A stretch of 64,000 bases of DNA from Antedon mediterranea (Eukaryota > Echinodermata > Crinoidea > Comatulida > Antedonidae). Made by a program: the position numbers and the translations under genes. The notes under the pieces were generated by a model. It was given only the letters and a program-made list of their open reading frames with translations. It did no database searches and was not told the DNA's origin. Positions 1 through 15,400 of the stretch are shown piece after piece. The DNA lies in contig NC_092680.1 of the NCBI RefSeq assembly GCF_964355755.1, forward strand, positions 16,841,001 to 16,905,000, written 5' to 3'. Positions within the stretch are counted from its first letter, which is position 1, and every line of letters starts with the position of its first letter.

Positions 1-132
1 CAGCATTGGTGAATAAGCATGTTCTAATCAATATGCAGCATTGGTGAATAAGCATGTTCTAATCAATATGCAGCAATGGTGAATAAATTCTATTCAATAA
101 GCAGCACTGGTGAATAAAATGTTCTATTCAAT
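1..132. repeat. Minisatellite, ~35-bp unit, running off the left end
   Basis: The unit starts CAGCATTGGTGAATAAGCAT. The first two copies (1-35, 36-70) are identical; the third and fourth are shorter and diverged (CAGCAATGG, CAGCACTGG). It lies in or beyond the 3' part of SNX27, either in an intron or downstream. Confidence 0.85.
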
Positions 133-424
133 TACATTTTTTTATAGTAGATTTTATAAGGGTTTTTTTTATATTGGTTTTCTTGTTAATATTCTTTCAT
201 CATTAATCATATATATTTTTTGACAGTACTTTATTTTTATTAGTATATTTAAACGAAACATGACATAACTAATAAAATGGATATGTTGACTTTATATGAT
301 TTTATGCTCTAGCGAACACAGAATATTCGCCGTCCTCCCCAAACTGATGTGTTTCGTAAAGTCCCTATTAGGTGATGGTAAAGGACTAGAAAGGTATTTT
401 AGTATCCTCTAGATATGTACTCAC

Positions 425-3400
425 TTCAATAACACCTTCTTCAGTACAAGCCTGTAACCGGAATGTTTCAAGGTTGATAATCGGTACAACATGTCCACTC
501 TTACGGGCATCACATGGGCAATGCGGGAATGCCAAATCCCCATAGCCTTTACATTGCCTCACAACTTTTAAATACTAATAAAAACATCAAAAATAGTTTT
601 ATTATTAATTATTGGTATATAATGTGGAAGGAAATTAGCATGGGTTGAGTATGAAATCTACACTAATGCATGTTTTCTGTTCATTAATTGTTATTTGTTC
701 AACAAAAATGTCTGGGGCTTCTAAAGGGCCAATGAAGCTCTATAGTGCTCAAGCCAGAAGTTCTATAGTAGCTTAAAATCTACAGTATGTTCAGTACAAT
801 TAGTTAAAATTCATATAAACTCAATCTCACACATCACTATACAGTACATGGTGTTGAGAATAAAAAGCTTGTTCAGTATTTTAAATTGTTTTTTAATTAT
901 TATTATTATGTTCTGAAATATTGGGGAAAATTTCTTGCGTGGTATGGAATTGTCGAAAACATTTACAACAAGAAACTTGACAATTTAAAATTGGAAGGTT
1001 AAACAATCAATTACTAATTGAGATATTTTGCAAAATCCAACAGAAAAAAATCCAGAAAAGACAATGCTTGAGGGTGTTATACTTTATAGTGTTGCTTCAA
1101 GGGGTTATTTACTAAATAGAAATTTTTCTACTTTACTATAAATCTGACAAAATAAGAACAAAATATGACACTTACTTTAATTACACACATACCTGTAGTT
1201 TTTGATCTTTTTCTTGAAATTGTGTTAGTTCACTTAACCTATCTTCTGGATCAATTCTTTCTTTACTAACATCATCTATGGCCTTTAAAGATAAAATAAA
1301 ATATCATTAAAGATAATTATATTACCTGCCTAATTGGCTTTTTACTTTAGCAGAAAAAAGCCATGTTATGAATTTGTCAGATCTAGAAAAACATCATCTA
1401 TTTATTAATTAATATTGGCTAAGTGGTGGGTATCAAGCTTGCAAGCAACTCTGTACAAGTTCAATAGTTCAAATTATCGCATCACAATTTTCCTTCAAAC
1501 CAACACTATGCCAATCAAAGTCTATTAATATTCATATTACTGTATATAGGCCTACAATTGATTTGTTTTTGCATTTAACTGCCTATCTCTGTTGAATGAG
1601 GTACTGTAGGTATAAAATACAGTAGATTGACCAACAAAGCGTTGCCTTAAAAGGAGTGTCTCCTCCATAATGTATTTCCCCTCGATCATTTCAAAAGTTT
1701 CTCCCAAATATGATTGGGGGGGGGGGGGGGGCGGTTTCTATTGTAACAAAGATTTAAATATTATACTGTCCAGCAGGTCTTGCGGAAATAAAATAAATTT
1801 AAATTATTATTAAATATGTCAGCATATCTGAAATTTCAAATAAAATAAATGATTATTTAATATGCAGTGTTCAAATTAATAATGTATTATTAAAAAGGTT
1901 TTAATGATTATCTTTCAGGTCACAGGGTGACCTATCTCCATACTTAAATACTGTGTTTCAATTCGTCTCATTAAGATTACGTCAAGTAGTTATGTTCGCG
2001 GTCTAATTGTACGTGATACGTGCACAGACATGATGCACGGTAGATCTTCATTACACAACACGTAAAGAGACAGGCAGGAGAAGCCATTAATATATTTCAG
2101 AAAATTGTGTGTAGCAGGCAATGCACACTGACACTCTACATGCCTAAACTCTATTCTATGCTAAAACCCATTGATTACACTTCATTTTAGTAACATAATA
2201 AATGTGTTTATGATTAAATTTTGAAGCTGTAGTGTAAAGGTCAACTTCTTGATCGTTAGTTTTTAGTACTATTTAAGCAAAAGTAAAAACCCTGTATTAA
2301 CAATAAACTACAGATGAATATTTTTTTTCAGTAATATTTATAATTATTAAATATTCCCTATAGTAATAATAATAATAAAAACTTTATTTAATCACGGTAA
2401 CACTTGTTCACCTCAATGGTGTTTTTCGACAAGGCCGTAAGACATACACAAATCAAATTTAACAAAACAATTAACAACAAGAGTTTATCTTAATTTACAC
2501 TTAAATTAGAATAAATTAGAATTTTACAATAGATTGTAAAAGCCAAATTTACAAAAGAATAAACATCAAAATGAACAGAGCATAAGTCTATTTTTACTTA
2601 AATAATTAAACTTAATACTATAGATATTAATTAAATTATTAATAAGAATTTAACTAAAAACTGAAAATCTTAATTTACACATCTACATTAATATTAAATT
2701 ACAGTAAAATAAATTAGAAATTTTAAAATTTGTGAAATCCAAATCATACAAAAGAGTGAACACCAAGATTAACGTTAAGAAAGTAATTACTTACAAATAA
2801 ATGCACCTGCATATTAACCTATTGAATTGAAATAGTTAGTGAATGAATATTGATACTGAATTATATTAATATTTGATGTAATCATCAGGTTAAGCAAATT
2901 AATATTTTTGGTAATTCCCATTTTACTATATAATATTTAATAATAATATAATTAAATACACAATGTACAATTAAAAATAAATAAAATAAATAATGTCCAA
3001 TCAGTTATATATGAAACTGAGATGATGAGTTTGGAAGTAATATTTTGATTTATTTGATCATTATTAAATTGAATATTAGGTGGTAAAAACACATATTTAA
3101 TTACCTTTGACAATGAATTGATATTTTACACATTGCTTATTATTATTAATAAACAATATATTCATATTAAAAAAGCTGATACACTGTAGATCGGAACATT
3201 TTAGTGTATCCGTGTAGTTTTATATAATATTAATCATTTTTGTACAAATACTACAATTCAGCGTTTTTCATGTATTTTTTTATGATTGAATAAAAAATAT
3301 ACCATATATATCCACTTACAAAATAGAAATTTTGTAAATATCTATTGCATTCTCTTAAGATTGCTTGCATAGGAATAGTTATTCTAAATGCCAAGGTCCA

Positions 3401-6400
3401 AAAACATAAGACAGACAAAATAATGAGACGTTCTCAGAGGAAATGAGAAAGGCTATAGAAGTAATAGACAAAATAATGAAGACATCTTTTTAGTCCCATA
3501 TTATGATTCTTTTTCAAATCTTTATGACCAAATGAATATTCAGTACAATCACAATTCAAAAGAGTCTCCCTCAAAGTGTTCTGCAATGTGACTGACACAC
3601 TTTTAAATCGAGAACCCTTAAACATAATATATTTTTACTAACTCTACCCTAAATCTTCATGACAGAGTCTAGATCCTTTAGATAATTATTACCAGTTTGA
3701 TATTGGGTCCTCATTTTTTTGTTTATCACTTGATTGATAAATGCCAGTCCAGCTCATACAGTAGCAACAGGCTATTTTAAAATGCACAGAATTTTAGTAG
3801 GCTAGTGAAACCCACTAGCACAAATCATTTTCCAATACTCACTGAAATTCGTATTGCTTTAATATAGTACACCATAGAGTAATAGTTCACTATAATATCT
3901 CTATGAGTACACACACAAAGAGGCCTACCTAGTGTACCCTTGCATTTGATTTATTTTGTATTCTGTCACATGTCATTATTTTCTCTTTTTATTAATGATG
4001 CTCAACTTATTGTGAATATTTTGAAAATGTTGTTTATGGCTCATGGAACAGGTTTTCGCGTTTTAAGTTCATGGACAAGGCTTTTGTGTGTTAGGCTCAT
4101 GGACGAGTTGTTGCGTGTTAGGCTCATGGACGAGGCGAAATAAAGGATTAACTGTAGTGTGTGCTTATTCTACGATGCAGCTAAATTCTGAGCCATTTTT
4201 AAATGGGCCTAACCTTCAAGATGGAAGTGGCGGTCTAATTAAATTAATTAAAAATTTAATTCTTTAATATCCTAGCCAACTATTTTATTTAACTCGGCTG
4301 TCTCATAGAATTGAACAATGTATTAAACTTGGCTTATGATTCAGGTCCAGAGGTAAATATCAATAATTTTCGTGTAACAGACGATAAAAGAATCATGAAA
4401 TATTCTCCCCCATTCAACTCATTATGTACATTCGTAGTGTATAACATTTATGGTCCCTCTTCTCAATGTGAATAATGCTTTTTACCTGTATTTGAATTGA
4501 AATATTTTATTTATACTGGCTGACTTCTTCAGTCAAAGACTGGTCTCCCAGAGGGCCCAGTTAAGATCAGTGGCTGTGATGTACTAGTACACCGGGGTAA
4601 TCCCCTATTTGTCTTGAAGATATACTAGATTCTTTAAAGTGCACACAAGCTAGATGTGTACACTGGTCCTACGGTTTATAGTCCTTATCCGAGAAGACTC
4701 ATTCTACCACCAGAACCACGGAGTGAGTGAGCTTCGAACCCCTGCCAATGTTATGGCTACGTAATTACGGTTCCACTGTCTTAATTGCTTGGCCACACAC
4801 TCAATAATGTTTTATATTTATATAGTAAATTGTCCTTTAATGTAAAGCACTCATATAATTCAGCATCAGCTGCCAATTGCTACTTTCTTTCTATACCACA
4901 ATAAAATAAAATAAATAAACCATCTTTTATCAAATTGTGAACGATCGACCTGTTTTTTTTTTGTGCTTAGAATCTAAACTATATAACTTTATACAAAACT
5001 TTACATTTGTCAATGTGTGAATTAGATATTACAAATGCTCAAATTATAAAACTAGCATATAGCAAAAGAAAGGAAATAGGTACTTAAAGTTCTTAGCTGA
5101 TCATGATTTTTATACTTTCCAATACTTTAAAGATAACATAAAACGGTTCAAATGTTTCAGTATCTATAAATATACAACATAATTAAGTTTTGCAAATCCT
5201 AGCTTTAAGCTAAGATTAAGAACGACTTAGCTGTCTTAATTCTAAGTAGAAAAGAAGATATTATGGAGTAATGTAATCTAAATTCTATCAGATTTTTCAA
5301 AGTATGACGTAAACTTTAACCTTATTTTCAAACATCATACTTGCAAACTATAGCCCCACTATAAACGTGAAAATGGTTTTAATAAATGCATGCAATATTT
5401 CAAACATATTTTAAAACCAGTATCTGCAGTCCACATTATGCAGTTCAGGATGGAATACAAAAACTTTTAAGAATCTGATTCTACCCTGAGCGGAATTCCG
5501 CTTAATCGATCGCTCCTCGTTCTGTGTACACAGTCAGAATAGAAACAACATAGATTCTATTTTTTTAGTTTTTACTTACCGTTGACCTTTGACCTTAAGA
5601 GTAATATCAATAAGTTGGAAAATAATTTTATATTTGTGCAAAATAAGGTGAAAGGTCACCGTCACGGACTGAGATAAAACAAAACACTGGGGTAACCCAC
5701 TACTCTAGGAAGATGGACTGGATGGCTATTTGATTTTCACCTTAATTGATATCATTCAACAAAGCCTGTTGACAAAATGATGCGCAAGCAGCTAGGCTTG
5801 AGATTATTGTAGAAACCTACCTGCCAATATAGGAAATCCATGGCTATTGCATCATGATTAAGAAACAGTTCTTGTTGAGGAGAGAATACCCACTTTCTAA
5901 GGCATATTCCAACCGAGCTTGTCGATGAATAGTTCTGGATCTGAATATTGTGGGGGAATTCTGTTGGGCTTAACTTGCGTTCTGAAAACGAAAACAAATG
6001 GCATAGGATTATCATGACAATAACAGATAAAAGCCACAAGGAATTATGTAATTATTATAATATAAGCCATCATTTATAAGTAAATACCACAGACATTGCG
6101 CCACAATTGTGACATTGTACCAACGTTTTTAGACACGTTTTGCCTTAATTACCTAATTAAAACTTGTTATTAATATCCATTTTTTATTTACCTACAGTAT
6201 ACATAATTGTCAGAAAGGCTTATTTAAAACCAACTAAAAAGCCAGTTTTGCTTAATTATGATTTTATTTAAATGCCGTACATTATGATATTGAATTATAT
6301 TTTTTGTCTGAACTAAATGAGATATGATCAAATTTATACAATACAATACGTACATGAATTGTGAAAATTGTGATAAAAAATACTTAACGATAAAATGCAA

Positions 6401-9400
6401 TCTGCTGTGTGCTAGTAATTTATGATCTTTGACAAAAGTAGTTATTACTTTGTAGAACCTTAAAGGACATCTTGACTGAGGACCATATTTTAACAACATA
6501 TTAGGGATGTACATATGATTTTAGAACAATCACGAGATTAAGGATATCGCCGCACGCGCTCGCCGTACAGCCGTAAATTGCTGTGTCGTCACAGGTGCAT
6601 CGCAAAATTTACGTCATTTTCTGGCAAAGTCTAACAAATCACGAAAATTTCTAGTAAACACACTTTGTAAATAAATTTTTTAATCGTTTCTTTTGCTTAT
6701 CTGGACTCATTAAATAGGTTTTGCGATGTACATGTGACGTCACAGCAATTTACGGCGACGGCGAGCACATGCGGCGATATCCTTAATCTCGTAATTGTTC
6801 TGAAATCATATGTACATCCCTAATACGTTCTAATGGTCCTCGGTCAAGTTCTCTTTTAATATTATAGTAAAATAGTTACTGTACTATATTATCAATACAA
6901 TTTTTTATTATTTCATTTCCCAAAACACAAAAGGCCACCTGTGGCTGTGGCTACAATACAAAAAAAGGTTCTCAAAATGTATCAATGTTCGTATAAAAAA
7001 AATTACAAAGGATGTTGATAATTAATTATTGTTTAAATTAAATGTTTCCTTCTAATGTAATTGCAAAAAGAAGACAGAATATTAAACAAATAATTCAAAA
7101 AATAGTTCATATCAAGTTGGATTCCATTATCTATAATTCATACAATGTATTAACATTCAGTAACATTCATTTATCTGCTTGAATTGACTACTGTATATAT
7201 TATTATGTAGTATGACATACTGTATTCAAGACTGTGTAACTAAAGCAAGTATACTACCACATTTTAATAAACAATGTAAAAAAACACACAAGGCATACAG
7301 TACATGATAGAATACAATCTCAGGTAGCTCTCATTTGTAGAGCTCTTCATTCATGTTACCTCTACCATGTATCGAAAAGAAATGATGTGTTGGGATTCTC
7401 TCTCTCACTTAAGGGCAGGGTTCATGGAATGTACCATTATCTGATAGGGATCTTTAATCAAATTGTATATATTCAAGTTGTAGCTCTCTTCTCGGAGAGA
7501 ATAGGCTAATGTCGGTTTATCCAGGTAAGCTAGGCACAAATTAGACGATAAGATACTTGTTGTAAAATGTAGTACAAAAAACATTGGTACTGTATTTTAC
7601 ATGTAAAAATATTAGGTTAAGCCTGGTTTCCATAAAATCGCTACACGACAGAGCGTAGCGATTCTATGGAAATGCCAGAATTTATTGCTAAATATTCTTT
7701 GGTACGCGTATACGATTCATCGCCGACAAAATTGGCAAAGTTGAACATGGTTGAACTTTGCCGAATTGACTGCGATGAATCGGGGAGCCTTCCCGATTGC
7801 GTCGGCGACATCATTTTAATGGAAACGCTGTAGCAACGGTGTAGCGATTTTATGGAAACCAGGCTTTAAAGGGGGATTCTGGATTTAAAATTGCTTTTAA
7901 ATATCGTTTATTTATTAAATAAAAAAAAATATAACAATATAGACATGTCAGAATGAAGAAGTAATAACGAGAAATTTAAAAAATTTAATTTCATATACAT
8001 TTTAGGGTAAATTCATGGAAAGTCTGTTTTTCAGCAGCTTAGGGAAGCTCATTAATATTCATGAGATATTCACAAAATCACGTCACCAGTGGATTCCAAA
8101 CTCGCGACGTCATGTACGTTGTGTTTGTCAACTAGGCCTAATTTACATCTCTCTTCCCTGTCAAACGACGACCACCCGATCATTGTGAAATACATTTTTT
8201 GTAGATTTTCTAAGCTAGGCCTAAAGTGTAATAATAAGGCCAAATAAAAAAACATACTTGTTAAGCGTCACCGCCCGCTCCTGATTATCCAGCCGCCTCT
8301 CTTTTTATTTTTATTTTTTTTTTACCGATATACAACGGAAAGTTCAGCGGCCCGACCCAGCTCCAGAGTAGGGCTCGAAATTCACGCTAGCAAACTAGCA
8401 TTTTGCTAGTAGATTCTTCATAATTGCTATTTGAAAATTTCAAAACTAGCAAATGTTTGTTAGGCTAGTGTAATTTTTGAAAAAATACATACTTTTTACT
8501 AGCTTAGACAACGCTAGCCGCCGATCGCTCTATGTCGACAACGGCAAATTGGTGAAAACAATTGTTTCATTTACACGCCGCTGATTTACGTAAAGGAAAC
8601 GCGAATAGCACCGTGAATCATGTAATGTGGTAAACAGCAAGCTTTTTCCCCAACACATTAAATCATGTGCATTTAGTACGTCGCTGAGGATTACATCATC
8701 AGTCACGTGATTACAGAATACGCGATTATCAATTTAGGGATTTAACGAAATAAATATTTTGCCTACACAGTGGTCGAAGCGCGTTTTTTTATAGGTTCGT
8801 AAATAGGAAACACCCCATACATAATGGACTCTACCAATTTTGTTTACGATGATCTCGCGCTCGAGATCGGCACACCACGAGGTCCTGTTGGGCGATGGGT
8901 TTCCTTATGCCTGGTTTACCTGCCTGGAATAATTACATACACTTTTTGCATCACAACTTTAAATACTGATTTACACAGCAATTGGCAAAGGATTCATCAA
9001 AGAAGAATGAATACGTTGAATAAAAATTCACTTAAGAAATGCCGTAAGCTGTTTTCAAACTATAAATCAGCCCACTATTTAGTATTATTGAGACCAAATC
9101 ATGCTTCTCGCGATAGGGAATTTCCTGGATAGATGAGTCGAGCGAGAGACGGCGGATGGCCGATGAGTGAGGTTGGGGTAGCACCTTGGACGGATTAGTT
9201 AGCCTAAGGCCTACAATTTCGCTTGGTGGCAATTAAATTTAATGTTTTAATTACGTCTGGATATAAACAATACAAAACTCAATTTTGTCATAAGCAATAA
9301 TATTTCATACATAGTCAATTTTGTTCTGTTTCGCATTTTAAAAGTTTGACGTTTCGTCCTAAAAAAGTGGGGCAAAACGTCCACCGCGCAAAAATATACC

Positions 9401-12400
9401 TCTATAAAAAGTAAAAAAAAAAAAAAAAAAAACCGTCCCCCCGCCCCTGAAAATTTATGAGGGTGTGACGCTTAACAAGTATATTTTTTTATTTGGCCTA
9501 ACAGTAGTAGCATATATTTATTTGACATTTAATGAAATACAAAATTTAGTACAGATTACGGAGTCATAAAGTATACTATTTTTATACCTCTATAGTACAG
9601 ATCGTATTATCGGCTTCACGTACAATACTACTCTAGGCCTAGCCTAATGGGCGAGAGCCATTCTGACTATAGGGATTCCATGCCACGATGGCTACGTTAA
9701 AACAATGGGGCCCATGGGCCTAGCTAGCCTAGTACTACTACTAGACGATTGGCCCATAAATAACAAAACCCATCCTATCAACCAAAACTCCTAAACAATC
9801 TAAACCTAAAACGTTCTACAAAATCGGCTGTAAATATTGAAGCAAAACAAGGTCCGATCGCCGTCCACATGATGTATGGTGTCCCGATCGTCTAAGTAGG
9901 CCTAAAATAGGCTTAGTTTACTCTCCAAAAAAGCGGATACTCATGCATCAAGCAAGTAGACCAGGTAGTAGGAAGGAGATCTAGCTGATCCGGCCCAGTT
10001 AAAAATTGAGCTAGCTATAGTGTAGTAGACCCTATGCGAATAAATACTACCAGGCCTTTTACTATAGGCTACACTCCAACTCTCTTATTCGAGCTATATT
10101 ATCTATACCATTCCAGTAGGTCGAGTCGACCTTCAATCAAATACTGTACATGGTTCATGTTTTGATTATAGACGGGGTATACTCGACCCGACCAGTTTGG
10201 TATTGTATATTGTATCTGCTTATCACGTGACGATGCCAGGCATGGTGGGCAGAGAGAGCACGTGTATCGTCGTCTCGCTCGATCGATCCTCAGCAGGAGG
10301 AATGTACAGTATACGTTACGCTTCATTGATTTTGATTTTTCCCTAAGTCGGTGCGAAAATCGGCAAACGTAAAGTGCAAACATATCTAATTTTTCACTGT
10401 TTTGATGAATTTTCATAAAAAAATGACTTTATAAATGGGAAGACCGACTAATATTACATCAGATAAGTATAATTTTACAAAAGTAATTGATATGGTTAAT
10501 GATAACGAGTCGTCGGAAGATGGACCATTTCACGAATTTCCTATTTTGTAACCACAGTGTGATTTTGCCGTAGCTGCACTTGTAATCTGGCCTGATTTCA
10601 CAGCCTTCGTTCTGCTTCACTGGGCGCTTATATAAATTGAAACTTTTACCGTTCAAGAGACAAACAAATATATTTTACATTTTTTACTATTCATTTTAAA
10701 CCCGGAACCCCCCTTTAACCAGAGAAACATAGAACTAGGCCATACGTTTAAATTATACTGGCAGTTCACATTAATTGTTCATTAAGTAGAATCTTTAATT
10801 ATAGTCAGTACACATTAATGCATTAATTCCTCATATGATATTATTAAGGAACTTACATTAAAGGAAATTAGCATTACCATTCAAAATTATTACCAATTAC
10901 AGAGATAGAAAATATATTGAAATTTATAATAGTCTATATGTTCTCTTCTCTAAAGAATGTAATTAATATGTACAAAGCTTGATTATACATTTCTTTCCAC
11001 TGGCCTATTAAAAAAAAAAGTAAGAGCTAAAAAAAAAAAGCTCTCACTATGAAATGTCCATTGCATTCTTATATTTTGTAGCTAAGTTCTTAAAGATATA
11101 CTGTATTTCCCCCCTGAAAATAATTTGTTAAAATGTTTTTGTTGAATATGCCATTTTAGTGCCACAAAAAAATTGGATCAAAGACAATTTATTTACCTGA
11201 AAAACTGTAATTTAAAACAAAAAATAGTGAAATTGGCTGGAATTTAACTTAAGTAAAAACATTTTTTTTTAGTTCTTAGTAATTAACTTTATTAAAAGTG
11301 TGAAATGGCCTAGTCAAAGTCTTTTTTTTATTAATCTTCATTTTTCATGTTTTGGGGACAATACACTTGCAATAAATTAAATTCATTTGCAATATAACAA
11401 ATGTTCACTTGGATCTCTAAACTGTGTCCTATACAGTAAAGTGTGTATACAATAATGATGTTATGACTTAACACATAATCAATTCATTTTGTCATAAAAT
11501 GTATTAAGGAGGCAGAATATGTTAATTAGCTACTTTAAACACCTTTTTGTCAGTTCAAATATTTTGAATCTATTAATAATGTAAATTTCACTTTAAAATA
11601 TTAATACCAAATATTCATAATTTTTACAGCATTTCGCAACTACCATTCAAAAGTTGGTAAAGGTGGGTGCTGAATTCATTCTGAATGTAGGGAATAAGCT
11701 GTTAAAGCTCATTGTATTAAACCTCAACATTTTGTGGTCAATGCCGCCTTAAATCCTCCTTAGTGTTTTTCAACCAGGTACGCATTTACAGCCGAGTGGA
11801 CTGGCCAGGGTTGTTTTTATCAGGAACGGGTCTTTCTGTGTCCTAACCACTTGGCTAACCAGTCCATAAATAGTTTAAAAACAAATTAGAGACATTTTGG
11901 CTTTTAAAACCATACAAATACCCATTAAAATAAACAAGGAATATACTTACCAAAGTCATCTTTGACAACGTACAAGGCAAAATAATTAGCAGCTTCTTCA
12001 CTCATTTCTAGTTGAAAAACGACCATCTGAAATTATCAATATTGCATTTTAAAAATTATTATAAATACAGTCAACATAAACAGAAACCATCAAGCTTATT
12101 GTGTATCAACATTTTTCAAAAGCCCTTACACACCTGAAATGCACATGATGTAATGGCCAGAAGGTTTTGCCAATTGTGGGATATGCATATACTATTACCA
12201 AATCAGAAATGTTAACGGTGCACACCCATTAGACCTATTGGATGGGCACAATCTAAAAACATACACATCCCTGGAAACTTAAATATTCTATTAAAAATAT
12301 AGCAGAATATGATAATTATATCAAGTCATAACTTTCATCTAATAATCTAATCAGGAATTATGAAGAGCTTTTCCATTTGTAGTGCTAATACATACAGTAA

Positions 12401-15400
12401 TCACTTGAATAATTCTTTGGCAGAATTTCATCAACATTTTTGTAATGTGTATTTTAATACATACTTATAGTTCAGAATATTCCTATGTAGTAATTTTGAA
12501 TCTCATTTGTGATACTCATAAATTTATTTTGTCACTCATTTGTCACATTCCTTTGTCACACAATATGACACTCATTTGTGACACTCATTTGTGACACTCA
12601 TTTGAGACACTCAAATTATGTTCTCACTCATTTGTGATACTCAAATGTATGTTCTCACTCATTTGTGACACTCAAATTTATATTGTGACACTCAAATTTA
12701 TATTCTTATTCATTTGTGACACTCATTTGCGACACTCATTTGCGACACTCATTTGCGATACTCGATTGCGACACTCGATTGCGACACTCGATTGCGACAC
12801 TCGATTGTGGTACTCATTTGTGTCGCATTTATTTGTGACACTCAATTGTGAGAGTATGGTACTCACATAAAACACATTCATTATCAATTTCTGATTCTCA
12901 CCTGATAAACATCTTCTGTTGTATTATTTTTTCTAATTTTCACGATTATGCTTTTACGATTTGGGAGAAGAATCCTCATGTCCACTTCGCTAACTGGTTG
13001 CTTTTTACTCTATAATAAAAATCATAAATTATAAACCACTCAAATGTTAAATGTTCTTTTTTTTTAAGCTCTGTCTACACTATCAAACTTTATGTGACAA
13101 AATAATTTGATGTGCCCATATATGGACATATTTGGTCAAATCACTCTTTTTTTTTTGTCAAACTAGTTTGATAGTGTAGACAGATCTTTAGAGTATAACT
13201 GAACTGGTACTATATTGTATTACTGTACAGTATGTTAAACAGTAACCTGTATTGCTACAGTTCAATTCCATGACAGTGTTCTTACAGTCAACTTTTATAT
13301 AAAGCAAACTATACATAATAAAATAATAATAAACAGTATTTATATAGCGCCTAATGGATCACTGACCCCTCTAGGTGCTTTACATTAGACCCTAACTAAT
13401 GGTAATAAACTATCCCCCGCCGGACACCATTCCGGTATTTCTTAGTCGAGGTTTCAGGGATGGAGACAATCAATAATGTGAAAAAAAATGTAACTATAAG
13501 CTTAACTATGCTTAACTAAGGTAAAACTATCCCCTGAGTCAAGGTTTCGGGGCCAGAATTAAGAATAGATATACATAATGGTAAACGCATATTACATCTA
13601 CACATGTTCAATAGTCTGTGATTGTACCATGTAGTAGGAGTAATTCACCTTAATAATAAATTTATACATTATCGGGATGTGTTTTTTTTCATACCAAAGA
13701 TATTTTTTTTAATTGCACCTTAGAGAGGCCGCAGGATGACTCAAAATATCGGGGTGGGAAAAAAAAAAATCCTAAATACATTGTGCATAACACTGTATCA
13801 TAAAATTTGCAAAGGATAATTCACAAAAACTGAAAACAAAATGTTTAAAACAATTATAAGACAGTAGGATAATTGGGTACTTCACTTTGGTATGTTTAAT
13901 TAATTGAATCTAAACTATTTCAACCGAACAGAAATATTAATGAAAAATGAAATTGTTATATGTATATATATTCAACATCATAATAAGATGTTTTCTACAT
14001 GCAAGTCTGTACTTAACCTTAAGTTGGCATAATATTCAAGACTGAAGTAGTCTACTTGTGAATGTGGAGAAGTAAGGAAGTCAATGACCAGAGAAAGACC
14101 AAATTAAAAACATGATGTTTTCAATACCAAGCACCAGAACAAGAGCATATGACATACATTATGCCTGGGTTTGATCACAGATTAGGACCCTTTTCAGATA
14201 ATGTTTTTTCAGCTATAGGCGCTTGACCTTTGACAAGATCGCCTTAAATTTATAATTTAAAACTACGATACTTAGTATTGTATATTCAGGAATAGCCGCT
14301 CCATAGTCTCTTTGCTTTTCTTCCTTATATCTTATTCTTATTAACTCAAAATTATTTTTACTAACAAACATTACTATTTGTATGCTTAGGCTAGGCTAGT
14401 GTGTAAAACATTATTGACATAATATCATTATACATCCACATACAGTACAACTCTTCTTAACAATTTTTTCAATCTTCTAAAAGTCGTAGTTAGTCATGTC
14501 TCGGGTCACATTCTATGGTCACCGTACAGATAGGCTACTACATCAGTACTTCTATGAATGGATGACTAGTTGGTGACAAGAACGCTAGTTGGTCATACCC
14601 AGTACCGTTTTGATTTTACGATCTTTCAGGAAACCATCTCACAACGTTATTGGCTGGCAATCACTTTTGTTTGCCTTTAAAAACAATTAAAATGTATACG
14701 TACCTCCTCATATTTATTTTCACTTGACTTCAAGAACTCCTGGATATAGTCGGACTCTGAAATTATTCTTACCGAACAAACTGAAAATTACAAACAAATA
14801 TTTAAATGCCATTGGTAATAATTAGATAGGAATAAAAATCCCATATTAATATCAAGAATAAGTAATTTTTTATAATATAAAATTTATTATTTTGTGTTTT
14901 GTACATAGTTTATAAGACACTGAAACAATATGAACCCAAAAAACAATTGGCATATAATTTTAAATCGGTTTAAATAATTACAAACTGTAGTTTCTGCAGT
15001 AATTTCCTGAGAATAAGTTTATCAAACCAATAATCAACATAATGATTTTCCTATTTAAAGGATTATGAAATTAGTAATTCATAATTTTCTATAGATTTTA
15101 TACTGACTGACTGAGTACATTTATTAAAAATGTCAGCATCATACACAGCGATAAAAAAAAATAATAGTGGAATGAAGACGTTGTGTTTATGTTTTTTCAA
15201 AGCCACAAATGACAATACTTCAGAGCAACAATGCAATGCCAGTTGTACAGTACATTAAACAGACATACAGCACACAGGTAGCCGGCATTGTATAGTACTT
15301 CAGTATAATAATTCATAATGATAATTTATCATATTATTATTAGGGAACTTCCTCTACCAAACCAAACACTATTAAGCTCTGTCTACACTATCAAACTTTA

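Noticed and set aside
8824..9132. Open frame of 102 codons as a gene
   Set aside because: It lies within a non-autonomous transposon, has no recognisable domain and no flanking exon.
12634..12870. Open frame of 78 codons, plus strand
   Set aside because: Translation of a 13-bp minisatellite inside a SNX27 intron.
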